Origin: Legionella drozanskii LLAP-1
GTDB taxonomy: Bacteria; Pseudomonadota; Gammaproteobacteria; Legionellales; Legionellaceae
Direction: 5' to 3'
Length of the DNA: 64,000 nt
Assembly: GCF_001467585.1 (NCBI RefSeq)
Contig: NZ_LNXY01000031.1
Location: forward strand, 78,669-142,668
Positions 37,603 to 49,245 of the stretch are shown piece by piece. A program made the position numbers and the translations under genes. Under the pieces are notes generated by a model. The model had not been told where the DNA came from, did not search any database, and was given only the letters and a program-made list of their open reading frames with translations. How positions within the stretch are numbered: position 1 is the stretch's first letter; every line of letters begins with the position of its first letter.

Positions 37603-39318
37603 CTAACGCCATAAATTTGTTTTCACCAAATCCAATACTTCCGTACCTTGACCATTAATAATGGCCTTCATTACATATAAGCTGAACCCTTTGACCTGAG
37701 CAGCATTGATCGTAGGTGGCATCACTAATTCATTGCGATTCACTTTCACGTCGATAAGAGCAGGGCCCTCGTGAGCAAAGGCATTTTTTATGGTCTCTTG
37801 AAGATTGGCAGCATCATCCACGCGATACCCTTTTATACCTACAGCTTCAGCCATTTTTCCAAAATTAGGATTATCCAGCTCTGTACTAAATTCCAACATG
37901 CCGCCAACATGCATTTCCATTTCAACAAAACCGAGCGTACCGTTATTAAATATGATTATTTTAACGGGTAACTTCTGTTGAACCAGGGTCAAAACATCGC
38001 CCATTAGCATACTAAAGCCACCGTCACCACAAAGCGCTATAATTTGGCGTTCCGGGTAGGTCGCCTGAGCACCTATAGCTTGCGCCAAGGCATTAGCCAT
38101 AGATCCATGATTAAACGATCCCAATAATCGGCGCTTACCATTCATTTGAAGATAACGTGCAGCCCACACGGTGGGAGTGCCCACATCAGTAGTAAAAACC
38201 GCATCTTCGGTGGCTTCTTCATCGATTAAACGAGTGAGAAATTGCGGATGAATCAATTTACTATCTGCACAAGCGAGCGTATCTAAATCAGCGCGAGCAC
38301 GTTTATAGTGACCTAAAGCCTGCTCCAAATGACTACTATCATTTTTCTTTTTTAATAAGGGAAGCAACGCTTGGACCGTACTATTCACATCACCCACGGC
38401 ACCCACAGCAATATTGGCTCGTTTACCAAGCTGTTCACCATTTAAATCAATCTGAATAATGTCTGCTTTGCTGGGATAAAACTGTCGGTAAGGAAAACTT
38501 GTTCCCAGAAGCAACAAGACTTCACAGGCCTCCATGGCATAATAACCGGAAGAAAAACCGATTAAACCTGTCATACCCACATCGTAGGGATTATCGTATT
38601 CTATAAAAGGCTTGCCCCGTAAAGTATGAACTATTGGCGCGCTCAATTTATTACATAAAGCTATCAAAGATTGGTGTGCGTCGGCAGCACCATAGCCGCA
38701 AAAAACAGTTATTTTGTTTGCAGCATTTAAGCGATTGGCAATATCTTCAAGCACCGATTGCTCAGGAATCACAATAGGTTTGGTGGTTATTGGCCAATTT
38801 GAAAAAGTTTGTTTGCGCATTTCTTGTAAAGCAACGTCCCCAGAAATCACTAAAACGGCTACTCCACGCTTCGCAATAGCAGTTTGCATAGCGATTTTTA
38901 TTAACCGAGGCATTTGCTCTACTGAGGAAATAACTTCGCAATAGCAACTACATTCCTTAAACAAGATATTGGGGTGAGTTTCCTGAAAATAATCACCGCC
39001 TATCTCCGCTGTTGGGATATGGGCTGCTATAGCAAGTACGGGGGCGTTACTGCGTTGGCAATCATAAAGTCCATTGATTAAATGAGTATTGCCAGGACCA
39101 CAACTTCCTGCGCAAACAGCAAGTTCACCAGTCAATTGCGCCTCTGCACCAGCAGCAAAGGCAGCGACTTCTTCATGGCGGGTATGTATCCATTCGATCG
39201 TCTTTCTTTTCTGTAAGGCATTAGTAAGACCGTTTAAAGAATCACCTACGATACCGTAGATACGTTTAATGCCAGCATGTTCTAGAGCATCAACAAAAAC
39301 ATCCGCTATAGTACTCAT
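37603..39318 (-). CDS. poxB: Pyruvate dehydrogenase (quinone), PoxB
   Basis: 571 residues (E. coli 572). A thiamine diphosphate and FAD enzyme that decarboxylates pyruvate to acetate at the membrane. Seen: catalytic-Glu region HTRHEEVAAFAAGAEAQ, GSCGPGNTHLINGLYD, thiamine motif CGDGGFSMLMGDVLTLVQQKLPVKIIIFNN, and the C-terminal membrane-activation tail VKGFSLYVMKAIINGQG..LVKTNLWR, very close to E. coli. AAGGA precedes the ATG. Upstream of rpiA. Confidence 0.95.
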   Translation of the reverse strand: MSTIADVFVDALEHAGIKRIYGIVGDSLNGLTNALQKRKTIEWIHTRHEEVAAFAAGAEAQLTGELAVCAGSCGPGNTHLINGLYDCQRSNAPVLAIAAHIPTAEIGGDYFQETHPNILFKECSCYCEVISSVEQMPRLIKIAMQTAIAKRGVAVLVISGDVALQEMRKQTFSNWPITTKPIVIPEQSVLEDIANRLNAANKITVFCGYGAADAHQSLIALCNKLSAPIVHTLRGKPFIEYDNPYDVGMTGLIGFSSGYYAMEACEVLLLLGTSFPYRQFYPSKADIIQIDLNGEQLGKRANIAVGAVGDVNSTVQALLPLLKKKNDSSHLEQALGHYKRARADLDTLACADSKLIHPQFLTRLIDEEATEDAVFTTDVGTPTVWAARYLQMNGKRRLLGSFNHGSMANALAQAIGAQATYPERQIIALCGDGGFSMLMGDVLTLVQQKLPVKIIIFNNGTLGFVEMEMHVGGMLEFSTELDNPNFGKMAEAVGIKGYRVDDAANLQETIKNAFAHEGPALIDVKVNRNELVMPPTINAAQVKGFSLYVMKAIINGQGTEVLDLVKTNLWR

Positions 39319-39363
39319 ACTAATTCCTTATAGTCCAGCTAGAAAAACGTCTTAAACACTAAC

Positions 39364-39804
39364 TTACTGAGCAACAGGTGCTGTCATCGTAGGTGCTGTT
39401 GCTGGAGCTACAATTGGTGCAGAAGGAATTGCTACTGTGCTACTAGTGGTTGAGCTTGGAGAAGAACCTGAGCTTGCACTTCTGCTTGACTCTACATAGG
39501 GTGCACTAGTGGGAACCGAGCTTTTCACTGATGGAGGCTCTACTGGCACGGAACCAGATGATGCTTTGTTTACCGTTCTATGTACCGTTGAAGCTGCTCC
39601 AGAATTAGAACCACTTGTGGTTGCGCGAGAAGATGACGATGAACTAGAGTCCGAACCATGATGATAAGAAGAGGTTTGATTACGACCATAAGTAGGGGGT
39701 TGTCCACCAAATACATCATCCATCATTTGGCAACCCGTTAATAGCAAAGGAGAGGCCAAAAGAGTTGCACAAGCTAATTTAGACAAGAAAACTTTTTTTT
39801 TCAT
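39364..39804 (-). CDS. Serine-rich lipoprotein of unknown function
   Basis: 146 residues. The signal peptide ends in a clean lipobox LLTGC (C at about 25), so it should be lipidated. The mature chain is low complexity: a serine run (about 52-60), then Ser/Thr/Pro/Ala-rich repeats to the end, with no folded domain visible. The ATG at 39804 with AGGA upstream is preferred over a longer frame because it begins the signal peptide. Possibly an extended envelope linker or surface-exposed lipoprotein. Confidence 0.75.
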   Translation of the reverse strand: MKKKVFLSKLACATLLASPLLLTGCQMMDDVFGGQPPTYGRNQTSSYHHGSDSSSSSSSRATTSGSNSGAASTVHRTVNKASSGSVPVEPPSVKSSVPTSAPYVESSRSASSGSSPSSTTSSTVAIPSAPIVAPATAPTMTAPVAQ

Positions 39805-39889
39805 GATGTCATCCTTGAAAATAAATGAATTATTCAATTCTGCATTCTATCCATACTTAAGCTACTTGTAAAATCTGCATTAAATTCAA

Positions 39890-41458
39890 TCATCCCGGCA
39901 CAACAAGAGCAGGCCTTATTAGCTCATCAGGAATAACCCTTGGGTAAATTCGTATAGGACAGATATCTTTTGTACTCCAACCGCCTCCCAAGGCTTTCAC
40001 TAAACCAACCGCTGCAGTCATTTGCAATCCAACCACATCATAGGCTGCTTTTTGCGCGTTATAGGCTGTAATTTGCGCAACAATAATACTGGAATAAGGC
40101 ACTATACCTGATTTATATTGATTGAAAACAAGCTGTAACGCTTTTTTTGCACTTGCTGCCGCTGCATTTTGTGCGACACTTTGTTCTTTTAGTAAACGCA
40201 AAGCAATGAGGTTATCTTCTACATCTTGTAAAGCCGTCAAGATGGCTTGGCGATAGGCAGCGACTTGAGCATTATAACCGGCTTTTGCGGCCCTCACGGT
40301 CGCGTCGCGCAACCCTCCGTCGAAAATGGTCTCAGCTAATTGTAAACCGGCAGACCAACCCACACTCGGATGAGTGAAGAGCTGATGCAGACTTCGACCA
40401 GCCGCACTGATATTAGCTGTTAAATCTAAAGTGGGAAAATATGCCGCAATGGCGATGCCGACCTGGGCATTCGCCTGCTGCATCAAACGCTCTGCTTGAG
40501 CCACATCTGGTCTACGCTCTAACCAAACACTAGGAACTGTCACTGGAATAGTTGGCGGCGGCGTTCTCAATGGATTAAACGCTAAGGAAAAATTGGCAGG
40601 TGGGCGGCCGATTAGCACGGCAATCGCATGCTCATATTGCCCGCGCAAAATACCGTTATTAATTGCTTGCGCTTGCGCTGTCTCTAATTGACTTTGTGCC
40701 TGAACAATATCGGCTCGCGAAGCGACACCCACAGCATATTGATTGCGTGTTAACTGCAGCGCTTTTTTATAACCAATCACCGTGTCATTCAATAGTTTTT
40801 GATCCGTATCAAGGGCGCGTAATTCAAAATAATATTGCGCTAACGAACCTTGGGCTGATAAGCGAGTTGCCGCTAATAAGGCTTGATTAGATTGTGCTGT
40901 CGCAGCATCACCCTCAACCGTACGACGAACTTGTCCCCAAATATCAGGTTCCCAATTGGCTGCTAAAAAAGTTGAATAAGTAGTTACCGTCACCGATTTA
41001 GAGACTGCACTTGAAGCGGCCGTTCCAGTCGTTGTTGACACACCTGAGGTCGTAAAAAATGAAGTCCCCCCACCGCCAAATTTCTGCCTAAAAAGGTTAA
41101 ACGTACCGATTAAATTAGGGAAAAAACTTGCCCGCGCCTCATCCACAATGGCAAGAGATTGGGAATAATTTGCCCAGGCATTCATAATATTTAAATTGCA
41201 ATGATTAAGCTCATCTTCCAAGCGATTTAAAGTAGGATCATGAAATATTGTCCACCACTCACCTCGCTTAATATCGTCACAGGGTGATGCTATTTTCCAA
41301 CCATCAGGAGGCTGTTCAGGTTTGAACGCTTTTCCTTTTGCTTCTTTAAACTTGTCTGAAAGTTTAACGCCTGGACGAACATAATTGGGCCCAACAACAC
41401 AGGAAGCCAATAATAAGCTTATTATTAGAGTTGAGAATTTCCCCATTACGGACATCAT
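39890..41458 (-). CDS. RND efflux outer-membrane channel lipoprotein (NodT/OprM family)
   Basis: 522 residues; lipobox LLASC at the N-terminus (about residue 20). Two repeats of the TolC-like fold, with Gln/Ala-rich coiled-coil segments (VASRADIVQAQSQLETAQAQAI, RDATVRAAKAGYNAQVAAYRQAI) and PPTIPVTVPSVWLERRPDVAQAERLMQQANAQVGIAIAAYFPTLDL, which is the family hallmark. It would form the trimeric exit duct for the pump encoded just upstream (177-base gap). Likely last gene of the efflux operon. Confidence 0.93.
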   Translation of the reverse strand: MMSVMGKFSTLIISLLLASCVVGPNYVRPGVKLSDKFKEAKGKAFKPEQPPDGWKIASPCDDIKRGEWWTIFHDPTLNRLEDELNHCNLNIMNAWANYSQSLAIVDEARASFFPNLIGTFNLFRQKFGGGGTSFFTTSGVSTTTGTAASSAVSKSVTVTTYSTFLAANWEPDIWGQVRRTVEGDAATAQSNQALLAATRLSAQGSLAQYYFELRALDTDQKLLNDTVIGYKKALQLTRNQYAVGVASRADIVQAQSQLETAQAQAINNGILRGQYEHAIAVLIGRPPANFSLAFNPLRTPPPTIPVTVPSVWLERRPDVAQAERLMQQANAQVGIAIAAYFPTLDLTANISAAGRSLHQLFTHPSVGWSAGLQLAETIFDGGLRDATVRAAKAGYNAQVAAYRQAILTALQDVEDNLIALRLLKEQSVAQNAAAASAKKALQLVFNQYKSGIVPYSSIIVAQITAYNAQKAAYDVVGLQMTAAVGLVKALGGGWSTKDICPIRIYPRVIPDELIRPALVVPG

Positions 41459-41635
41459 GAATCCCTTAGCAAAAGCATCAATTTAAAGTTGCCTCATTAA
41501 CACAAAAATAAGTTACAGGCTTAAGTTTGCTCTCATTAGAAACTAATATACGGATAGTTATCAATAGCGATTATGCGCTGCATGCCTCAGATTTTTGCAA
41601 ATGAGCACTGCTTTTCCATCCCATGGACTAATACA

Positions 41636-44600
41636 TTAGGCCGTAAGGCTTTTTTTCCTAGACTTCCAAAAACGATGGAACCGAATATTCACATTTTCCA
41701 TAGCTAGATAAATAACTGGGGTTGTATAAAGTGTTAAAAGTTGACTACCCACCAATCCACCGACAATGGTGATTCCAAGCGGTTGACGTAACTCTGAACC
41801 TAGTCCAAGACCAAATACAAGAGGCAAAGCCCCAAACATGGCAGCCATTGTGGTCATCATAATCGGCCGAAAACGCATTAATGCCGCCTCATAAATTGCT
41901 TCACGTGGTGTTTTATTGTGATTACGTTCTTCATTTAAAGCAAAATCAATCATCATAATCGCATTTTTCTTAACAATTCCAATTAGCAAAATAATACCGA
42001 TTAAGGCAATGATACTGAAATCAGTACCACTCAACATTAATGCCAATAAGGCGCCCACGCCGGCAGAAGGTAAGGTTGAAAGGATGGTAACCGGATGAAT
42101 CAGACTTTCATAAAGCATTCCTAATACAATATAAACGGCTAGAAGAGCCGCTAAGATCAGATAGGGTTGATTGGCGAGAGAATCTTGGAAAGCCTGCGCG
42201 GTACCTTGAAAAGAAGCTTGGATTGACGGGGGCAAATTCATATTAGCAACCGTCTTCAGAACATCATTTACCACCTTATCCAAAGGGGTACCCGGAAGCA
42301 AGTTGAAAGAAATAGTAACCGAAGGCGCTTGACCTTGATGATTGACAGACAATAGAGTAGAGCCAGGAGTAAAACTAGCAAAGGCCGATAAAGGTACTTC
42401 CTGTCCGGCTGGGGAAATCACATAGATTTCATTTAAGGTTTCAGGTCGTTGCCAATATTTCGGTGCCACCTCCATCACAACATAATATTGATTCACAGAG
42501 GTATAGATAGTCGATACTAGGCTTTGTCCGAAAGCACTATAAAGTGTGTTGTCAATTTGCTCTGCTGTGATGCCAAAACGGGATGCCGTATCTCGATCAA
42601 TATTAACAAAGACCTGTAAACCACGATCACGCTGATCACTATTTAAATCCGCAATACCTGGTATTTGGTTTAATTTTTCAATGACCAATGAAGCCCACTG
42701 CCCAAGCTCCTGGATATCATTGCCTGTTAAAGTATATTGAAACTGTGCACTGGTCTGGCGACCACCAACTATCAGATCTTGAGAAGCTTGTAAGTATAAA
42801 TAAACACCGACCACTTTTGCCAGTTTAGGACGTAATCGACTAATAATCTGGTCGGCTGAAATTCTACGCTCGCTAAGTGGCTTTAAGGACACAAATACAG
42901 AACCCGTTGTCGTTCGGGTATTACCACCGATAAAACCAACGATATTCTTCACTGCTGGATCCTGCAAGATAATATCCACAAGCTCATGAAATTTCTTATC
43001 CGTAGCTTGGAAAGAAAGACTTTGATCAGTCTGGATTGTCCCGGCTAATTGACCAATATCTTGTTGAGGAAAAAAGCCTTTGGATATCACCACATACAAA
43101 AAAATATTTAAAATCAACGTTAGCAACGCTAAAAATAGCATAAACTGGGAATGCCTTAATGACCAATTCAAACTTTTCCCGTAATAATGACGGGATTTTT
43201 CAAGAAAAGAGGTAAAGAAATTGCGATTCTTCTTGTCTATATGAGTCAGAATTCGAGAGCACATCATCGGGGTTACTGTCAGTGACACCACCATAGAAAT
43301 GAGGATGGCAACGGATAAAGTAACGGCAAACTCCCTAAATAGCCGGCCAACTAAACCTCCCATAAATAAAATAGGAATAAACACAGCAATCAATGAGAGG
43401 CTCATCGAAACGACGGTAAAATTCACTTCTTTCGCGCCGTCTAATGCGGCTTGCATACGGTTTGCACCCATCTCTATATGGCGAGCGATATTTTCAAGAA
43501 CCACCACCGCATCATCGACAACAAATCCTGTTGAAATAGTGAGCGCCATGAGTGAAAGATTATCAAGGCTATAACCTAGAAGTTGCATCACTGCAAAAGT
43601 CCCTAATAACGATAAAGGCACTGCAACGCCCGCAACTAACATGGCGCGCGTACTACCTAAAAAGAGATAACTCACCAAAATCACAAGAATCATGGCGATT
43701 ACTAAAGTGATTTCGACATCATGCAAAGAAACTCGAATAGTTTGGGTGCGATCAAGCGTGACTTCCAGATCCATCGCGGCGGGAATGGAAGCCTTAAGCT
43801 GAGGCAAGGCAGCTTTTATCTGCTCGACAGTGTCAATCACATTAGCCCCTGGCTGTTTAAAAATGACTATTAAAACAGCGGGCTTGCCATTGGCTAATCC
43901 GGCATTGCGCACATCCTGGACTGAATCATGAGCTTCCCCGACATCAGAAATACGTACCGGACTATTATTACGGTAAGCAATAATAATTGGCGCATACTGG
44001 GCAGCTCGTGTCATTTGATCATTAGTTACTAGTTCTGAACTCGTTGTCTCACCGAGTATAATTTGGCCTTTGGCTTGATTCACGTTGGCTGCGGCAATCG
44101 CGTTAGCCACATCAGGTAGACCTATTTTATAACTATTTAAGACCGTCGGATTTAATTCGACACGGACTGAAGGTAAAGAACTTCCCCCCACAATGACTTG
44201 CCCGACGCCACTGATTTGCGAAAGTCTTTGCTGTAATATCGACGAAGCCACATCGTACATTTCGCCCCGACTGTATTGCCGGGAAGTGAGTGACATCACC
44301 ATAATTGGCGCGTCAGAAGGATTTATTTTGCGATAGGTAGGCTCGGTAGGTAAGTTGGCGGGCAATTGTCCCGCCGCCGCATTAATTGCAGCTTGCACAT
44401 CACGTGCAGCCCCATCAATATTCCGTGATAAATCAAACTGTAAAATGATTTGGCTTACACCTAATATACTGGCGGAAGTCATTTGGGTAATACCCGCAAT
44501 ACGACCTAGCTGTCGTTCAAGCGGAGCGGCAACAGAGGTTGCCATATTTTCCGGACTAGCACCCGGTAAAGTCGCAGTCACACTTATTGTTGGAAATTCA

Positions 44601-44719
44601 ATCTGCGGCAAAGGGGCAATCGGTAATAAGTTAAAGGCCACAATTCCTGCAAGTGCCAAACCTAAGGCTAACAAACTTGTCCCAATCGGTCGATGAATAA
44701 AAGGAGAAGACAAGCTCAT
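41636..44719 (-). CDS. mdtC: RND efflux pump inner-membrane subunit (MdtC/MuxC type)
   Basis: 1027 residues (E. coli MdtC 1025). HAE1-type RND transporter with 12 helices and two large periplasmic loops. Seen: N-terminal [19 protein letters not shown], the TM4 proton-relay region [14 protein letters not shown], and the TM10-11 segment [22 protein letters not shown]. The start overlaps the mdtB stop by four bases (ATGA). Two unlike RND subunits in a row are the hallmark of MdtBC/MuxBC heteromultimers, which export bile salts, novobiocin and similar compounds. Confidence 0.94.
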   Translation of the reverse strand: MSLSSPFIHRPIGTSLLALGLALAGIVAFNLLPIAPLPQIEFPTISVTATLPGASPENMATSVAAPLERQLGRIAGITQMTSASILGVSQIILQFDLSRNIDGAARDVQAAINAAAGQLPANLPTEPTYRKINPSDAPIMVMSLTSRQYSRGEMYDVASSILQQRLSQISGVGQVIVGGSSLPSVRVELNPTVLNSYKIGLPDVANAIAAANVNQAKGQIILGETTSSELVTNDQMTRAAQYAPIIIAYRNNSPVRISDVGEAHDSVQDVRNAGLANGKPAVLIVIFKQPGANVIDTVEQIKAALPQLKASIPAAMDLEVTLDRTQTIRVSLHDVEITLVIAMILVILVSYLFLGSTRAMLVAGVAVPLSLLGTFAVMQLLGYSLDNLSLMALTISTGFVVDDAVVVLENIARHIEMGANRMQAALDGAKEVNFTVVSMSLSLIAVFIPILFMGGLVGRLFREFAVTLSVAILISMVVSLTVTPMMCSRILTHIDKKNRNFFTSFLEKSRHYYGKSLNWSLRHSQFMLFLALLTLILNIFLYVVISKGFFPQQDIGQLAGTIQTDQSLSFQATDKKFHELVDIILQDPAVKNIVGFIGGNTRTTTGSVFVSLKPLSERRISADQIISRLRPKLAKVVGVYLYLQASQDLIVGGRQTSAQFQYTLTGNDIQELGQWASLVIEKLNQIPGIADLNSDQRDRGLQVFVNIDRDTASRFGITAEQIDNTLYSAFGQSLVSTIYTSVNQYYVVMEVAPKYWQRPETLNEIYVISPAGQEVPLSAFASFTPGSTLLSVNHQGQAPSVTISFNLLPGTPLDKVVNDVLKTVANMNLPPSIQASFQGTAQAFQDSLANQPYLILAALLAVYIVLGMLYESLIHPVTILSTLPSAGVGALLALMLSGTDFSIIALIGIILLIGIVKKNAIMMIDFALNEERNHNKTPREAIYEAALMRFRPIMMTTMAAMFGALPLVFGLGLGSELRQPLGITIVGGLVGSQLLTLYTTPVIYLAMENVNIRFHRFWKSRKKSLTA

Positions 44720-47700
44720 TCTTTATTCTCATGCGAAAGCTTAGTGTGCGAACTCAGTCTGACTGAACCTAGTTTAGATTTTAGCCTATCAAAGTAAAGA
44801 TAAATAACCGGCGTGGTATACAGGGTTAATAATTGACTGACAAGAAGACCGCCGATGATCGCAATACCAAGGGGTTGACGCAATTCAGCACCCATTCCAG
44901 AGCTGAAGGCAAGAGGAACCGCACCAATCATAGAGGCTAAAGTGGTCATTAAAATTGGTCTAAACCGCAGCTGACAGGCCTGAAAAATCGCATCACGCGG
45001 GGCTTTAAAATATTTACGCTCCTGCTCCAGCGCAAAATCAATCATCAGGATCGCATTTTTCATGACAATACCAATAAGCAGAATAATACCAATCAGCGCG
45101 ATAATACTTAACTCATTTCCTGTGAGTAATAAGGCCAACAACGCCCCCATACCCGCTGAAGGCAAGGTAGAAAGAATAGTAATGGGATGAATATAACTTT
45201 CGTAGAGTACCCCCAAAATAATATAAACAACGACAATAGCCGCTAACAACAGCCATCCTTCATTATTCAACGAAGCCTTAAATATTTTAGCCGCACCTTC
45301 AAAACTAGCTTGAACACTCAAGGGAATATCCAGTCCCGTGCTTACTTGCTCAATCGCGTTCATAGCGTCACCTAAAGAAGCCTTCGGCGCTAAATTAAAA
45401 GAGAGCGTGGCCACAGGAAACTGATTTTCCCGGTTAACCACAATGGCACCCACTTTTTTTGCAATTCGCGAGAAGGTTCGCAACGGAATCGATCCGCCAG
45501 TGGCCGAAGTTAAATAAGTACTTCTAAAGGCTTGTGGATCTTCCTGCAACTTAGGAAGCACTTCGAGAACAACACGGTATTGATTACGCTGGGTAAAGAT
45601 AATCGATATTTGCCGCTGACCAAATGAATCATACAGGGTGTCATCAATCGTTTGCATAGTGATTCCCAGACGCGAAGCCGTATCTCGATTCACATTCACT
45701 TCAGTTTTTAAACCTAGATTTTGTTGGTCCGAGGCCACATCTAATAATTGAGGGAGCTTATCCAATTTTGCCAACAGTAAATTACTCCAGTACGAGACCT
45801 GCTCGGCATCTGGCGCACTGACACTGTATTGATATTGCGTACGACTCACTCGCGTATCCACTGTCAAATCTTGCACGGGCTGCATGTACAATCTAGCATC
45901 AGACACCTTGGCCAATTCATTTTGTAATCGTCGAATGACGTCAACCGCACTAATTCCTCGTTCTGAAAGAGGTTTTAAAGTAATCAAAATACGACCGCTA
46001 TTCTGGGTAATATTGGTACCATCAATCCCAATAAACGATGAAATATTTTCAACAGCAGGATCCGCTAACACCACTTTGGCTAGCGCTTGTTGCCGCTCTG
46101 CCATGGCATTAAACGAAATCGATTGTGACATTTGCGAAATGCCTTGAATGACGCCAGTGTCTTGCGTGGGGAAAAAACCTTTGGGAATAACATAAAATAA
46201 AAAAAGCGTGTAGAGCAGGGTAATTATGGCAATGATAAGGAATAAGGTTTGATGCTCAAGTACCCAACTCAAGGAGCGACTATAGATTTCAATCAGTTTA
46301 TTGATAACCTGAGTCGATAAGCGTTCAAAACGGTTCAAATCGCCTGGCCCCCGATGACGCAATAGACGAGCACAGAGCATCGGCGTGAGCGTCAATGAAA
46401 CAAAGGCCGAAATGAGAATAGTGACGGCCAAGGTCAGAGCAAATTCACGAAACAAACGTCCCACTAAGTCACTCATAAAAAGAAGAGGAATGAGTACGGC
46501 AATGAGAGAAACCGTTAAGGACAGGATAGTGAAACCAATTTGCTTCGCCCCTTTCAACGCTGCATTGAGCGGGGTTTCGCCTTCCTCAAGGTGGCGAGCA
46601 ATATTCTCAATCATGACAATCGCATCATCGACAACAAATCCTGTGGCAATCGTTAGAGCCATCAGCGTGAGGTTATTTAAACTAAAATCCAATAAATACA
46701 TCGTTCCAAAAGTGCCAATTAACGATAACGGCACAGCGATACTGGGAATCAAGGTTGCAGAAAGATTACGCAGAAAAAGAAAAATCACCATGACCACTAA
46801 AGCAACCGCAAGCACTAGCTCAAATTGCACATCATTAATGGAAGCACGAATGGTAATCGTGCGATCCGTCAATACCGAAACATTAATCGCTTCCGGTAAG
46901 GTGCTATGCAATTGTTTTAACAACGCTTGCACTCGATCGACAACTGCAATGACATTCGCGCCAGGTTGTCGCTGAATATTTAAAATAATAGCCGGTTCTG
47001 AATTCATCCAAGCCGCTTGCCGGACATTTTCGGCGCCATCAATCACATTAGCGATGTCTTGCAGGCGAACTGGGCTGTTATTTCTATAGGTGATAATGAT
47101 TGGTTTATAGTCTGCGCTAGTTAGTAACTGATCATTAGCTCTAATGGTGTAGGCGAGACGAGGACCATCAAAATTACCTTTTGCCAAATTCACATTGGCA
47201 GTCGAAATGGCTGAACGCACCTGCTCCATGGAAAGACCATAGGAAGATAAGCTATCTGAATTGACCTGAACACGCACAGCCGGTCGTTGCCCTCCACTAA
47301 TACTCACTAGCCCAACACCCACAAGTTGTGAAATTTTGGGAACAAGACGCGTCTCAGCAAAATCTTCCACCTGCGGCAAAGGCAGCGTTTTAGACGTTAA
47401 ACTTAGGGTCATTATCGGTGCGTCTGCGGCGTTTACTTTGTTATAAACTGGGGGATTAGGAAGATCGAGGGGCAAATAATTGTTTGCCGCATTGATAGCC
47501 GCTTGCACCTGTTGCTCGGCTACATCCAGATCCATTGTTAAGGTAAATTGCAAATTAATGAGTGATGAGCCGGTTGAACTGTTTGAGCTCATCAAAACCA
47601 GTCCTGGCATTTGCCCAAATTGTTTTTCCAAAGGCGCTGTGACTGTAGAAGCCATTACATCGGGGCTTGCCCCCGGATAAAATGTAGACACTTGAATCGT

Positions 47701-47829
47701 TGGGTATTCAATTTCTGGTAAAGCAGAAACAGGCAACAACTGAAAAGCCAGCACGCCAACTAACAAAATAGCAAACATGAGGAGCGAAGTAGCAATTGAT
47801 CGCTGAATAAAAGGAGCAGAAATATTCAT
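44716..47829 (-). CDS. mdtB: RND efflux pump inner-membrane subunit (MdtB/MuxB type)
   Basis: 1037 residues (E. coli MdtB 1040), directly after the adaptor gene (11-base gap) and coupled to mdtC. Same HAE1 layout: [40 protein letters not shown] with the paired aspartates of TM4, and [22 protein letters not shown]. Proton-driven; expected to assemble with MdtC as a mixed trimer. Confidence 0.94.
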   Translation of the reverse strand: MNISAPFIQRSIATSLLMFAILLVGVLAFQLLPVSALPEIEYPTIQVSTFYPGASPDVMASTVTAPLEKQFGQMPGLVLMSSNSSTGSSLINLQFTLTMDLDVAEQQVQAAINAANNYLPLDLPNPPVYNKVNAADAPIMTLSLTSKTLPLPQVEDFAETRLVPKISQLVGVGLVSISGGQRPAVRVQVNSDSLSSYGLSMEQVRSAISTANVNLAKGNFDGPRLAYTIRANDQLLTSADYKPIIITYRNNSPVRLQDIANVIDGAENVRQAAWMNSEPAIILNIQRQPGANVIAVVDRVQALLKQLHSTLPEAINVSVLTDRTITIRASINDVQFELVLAVALVVMVIFLFLRNLSATLIPSIAVPLSLIGTFGTMYLLDFSLNNLTLMALTIATGFVVDDAIVMIENIARHLEEGETPLNAALKGAKQIGFTILSLTVSLIAVLIPLLFMSDLVGRLFREFALTLAVTILISAFVSLTLTPMLCARLLRHRGPGDLNRFERLSTQVINKLIEIYSRSLSWVLEHQTLFLIIAIITLLYTLFLFYVIPKGFFPTQDTGVIQGISQMSQSISFNAMAERQQALAKVVLADPAVENISSFIGIDGTNITQNSGRILITLKPLSERGISAVDVIRRLQNELAKVSDARLYMQPVQDLTVDTRVSRTQYQYSVSAPDAEQVSYWSNLLLAKLDKLPQLLDVASDQQNLGLKTEVNVNRDTASRLGITMQTIDDTLYDSFGQRQISIIFTQRNQYRVVLEVLPKLQEDPQAFRSTYLTSATGGSIPLRTFSRIAKKVGAIVVNRENQFPVATLSFNLAPKASLGDAMNAIEQVSTGLDIPLSVQASFEGAAKIFKASLNNEGWLLLAAIVVVYIILGVLYESYIHPITILSTLPSAGMGALLALLLTGNELSIIALIGIILLIGIVMKNAILMIDFALEQERKYFKAPRDAIFQACQLRFRPILMTTLASMIGAVPLAFSSGMGAELRQPLGIAIIGGLLVSQLLTLYTTPVIYLYFDRLKSKLGSVRLSSHTKLSHENKE

Positions 47830-47840
47830 CAGTTATTCCA

Positions 47841-49025
47841 TTATTCTTTATCAGCCGGTGCGGCTATACTCACCTTCGCACCATTCGTCAATTTATCGGT
47901 ACCATCGACAACGACTTGTTGGCCAAAAGACAATCCTTCTTGAATAACGGTTTCATCACCACTCGTCACGCCTACTTTAATCGGTTGAGTTTTTACTGTG
48001 AAATCAGAGTTTAATAAATAGACAAAATTCCCTTTCTCACTATGTTGAATCGCAGCTGTAGGAATAACAGTAGCATTATTTATGGTCGTCACGAGGAGTC
48101 GTATATTCACAAACTGATTAGGAAAGAGCATACGTTCTTTATTGCTGAAAACTGCCCTTAGCCTTACTGTTCCTGTTGTGGTATCAATTTGGTTATCTAT
48201 AGTCAGTAAAGATCCTGTAGCCAATAGTTTATATTGCCGACGATCAAAGGCTTCAACTTTAATGTTTTTATCGGTAAAAGCGCGGGGTAAAATTTTTGAT
48301 AGATCATCTTCAGGAATGGTAAAAATAACGGTCATCGGCGTGATGGTCGTAATCACAACGAGACCAGTCGTATCCGAGGTTTGGACAAAATTGCCCGGAT
48401 CCACTAAGCGTAATCCCACCCTTCCATCGATGGGCGAAGTAATATGGCAATAAAGCAGGTTCACTTTCGTGCTTTCTATCAAACCTTCATCAATTTTCAC
48501 GTCGCCCTGATATTGCCGGACTAATGATTCTTGAGTTGCCAAGGTTTGTTGCGAAATAGAATCTTGCTTCCATAAACGTTGATAGCGCTGAAGGTCGACC
48601 AAGGCATTTGCCAGTAAAGCTTGATCACGGACCAATTGTCCTTGGTATTGTGTCAGCTGGGCTAATAAGGGGCGCTCATCAATTTCTGCCAGCAAATCTC
48701 CTTTTTTGACTACCTGCCCCTCTTTGTACAGCACCCTCATTAGCAAACCGTTAATTTGCGTTTTCACAGTGATAGTATACGTGGCTATCACATTACCTAA
48801 AGCCGGAATATAGATGGGTACATCTTTATTATGTGCGACGGCTAAAACCACCGCTGGCGGTCTTTTTACTTCAGCAGGCTTGGTAGATCGATATTTAAAA
48901 AAATAAATGAGGAATGCCAAAATAAATAGCAACAAAATCCACCAAAACAAAGAGAATCGGCTAGACAACCTGGATTTTGCTGTTTCATTAGGCGTTGTAT
49001 CATCCGGTGATTGAGGTTCATTCAT
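47841..49025 (-). CDS. mdtA: RND periplasmic adaptor (MdtA/MuxA type)
   Basis: 394 residues. One N-terminal membrane helix (about 26-46, FWWILLLFILAFLIYFF) anchors it; then half-lipoyl motifs (TVKTQINGLLMRVLYKEGQVVKKGDLLAEID and ITSPIDGRVGLRLVDPGNFVQ) flank a coiled-coil hairpin (about 115-195), followed by the beta-barrel domain. It joins the RND trimer to the outer-membrane channel and is the first gene of the operon, so its upstream region should hold the promoter. No two-component genes lie beside it, unlike E. coli mdtABCD-baeSR. Confidence 0.94.
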   Translation of the reverse strand: MNEPQSPDDTTPNETAKSRLSSRFSLFWWILLLFILAFLIYFFKYRSTKPAEVKRPPAVVLAVAHNKDVPIYIPALGNVIATYTITVKTQINGLLMRVLYKEGQVVKKGDLLAEIDERPLLAQLTQYQGQLVRDQALLANALVDLQRYQRLWKQDSISQQTLATQESLVRQYQGDVKIDEGLIESTKVNLLYCHITSPIDGRVGLRLVDPGNFVQTSDTTGLVVITTITPMTVIFTIPEDDLSKILPRAFTDKNIKVEAFDRRQYKLLATGSLLTIDNQIDTTTGTVRLRAVFSNKERMLFPNQFVNIRLLVTTINNATVIPTAAIQHSEKGNFVYLLNSDFTVKTQPIKVGVTSGDETVIQEGLSFGQQVVVDGTDKLTNGAKVSIAAPADKE

Positions 49026-49125
49026 TTCGCTTTCTGCTTGTCCCTCGCCCAGTATTATTCATAGTCTATTCACATAGATAACGAGTATAACGAGGGCCTC
49101 CTAGCAAATCTACTAGATCTTAAAT

Positions 49126-49143
49126 GTTGGGCCTTGCCCCAAC
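49126..49143. repeat. GGTTGGGC-type intergenic palindrome, copy 4
   Basis: GTTGGG / CCCAAC arms with a short spacer (GTTGGGCCTTGCCCCAAC), in the divergent region between mdtA and the cystathionine beta-synthase gene. Confidence 0.6.
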
Positions 49144-49185
49144 TGATGATGCTGTAAATTTCAAGAACAAGGAATAACAGGAAAT

Positions 49186-49216
49186 TTGACGACTAACCCC
49201 GGTTTCAGCGTATACT
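49186..49216 (+). promoter_or_regulatory. Candidate promoter of the cystathionine beta-synthase gene
   Basis: TTGACG (49186-49191) and TATACT (49211-49216), each five of six consensus bases, with a slightly long 19-base spacer, 30 bases before the ATG. Confidence 0.5.
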
Positions 49217-49245
49217 GACTAGCATATTGTTTATAAGGGCCTGTC

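Noticed and set aside
46385-46975. 196-codon open frame on the + strand inside mdtB
   Set aside because: Antisense to a highly conserved RND gene in a shadow frame; the predicted protein is basic and low in pattern, with no ribosome site.
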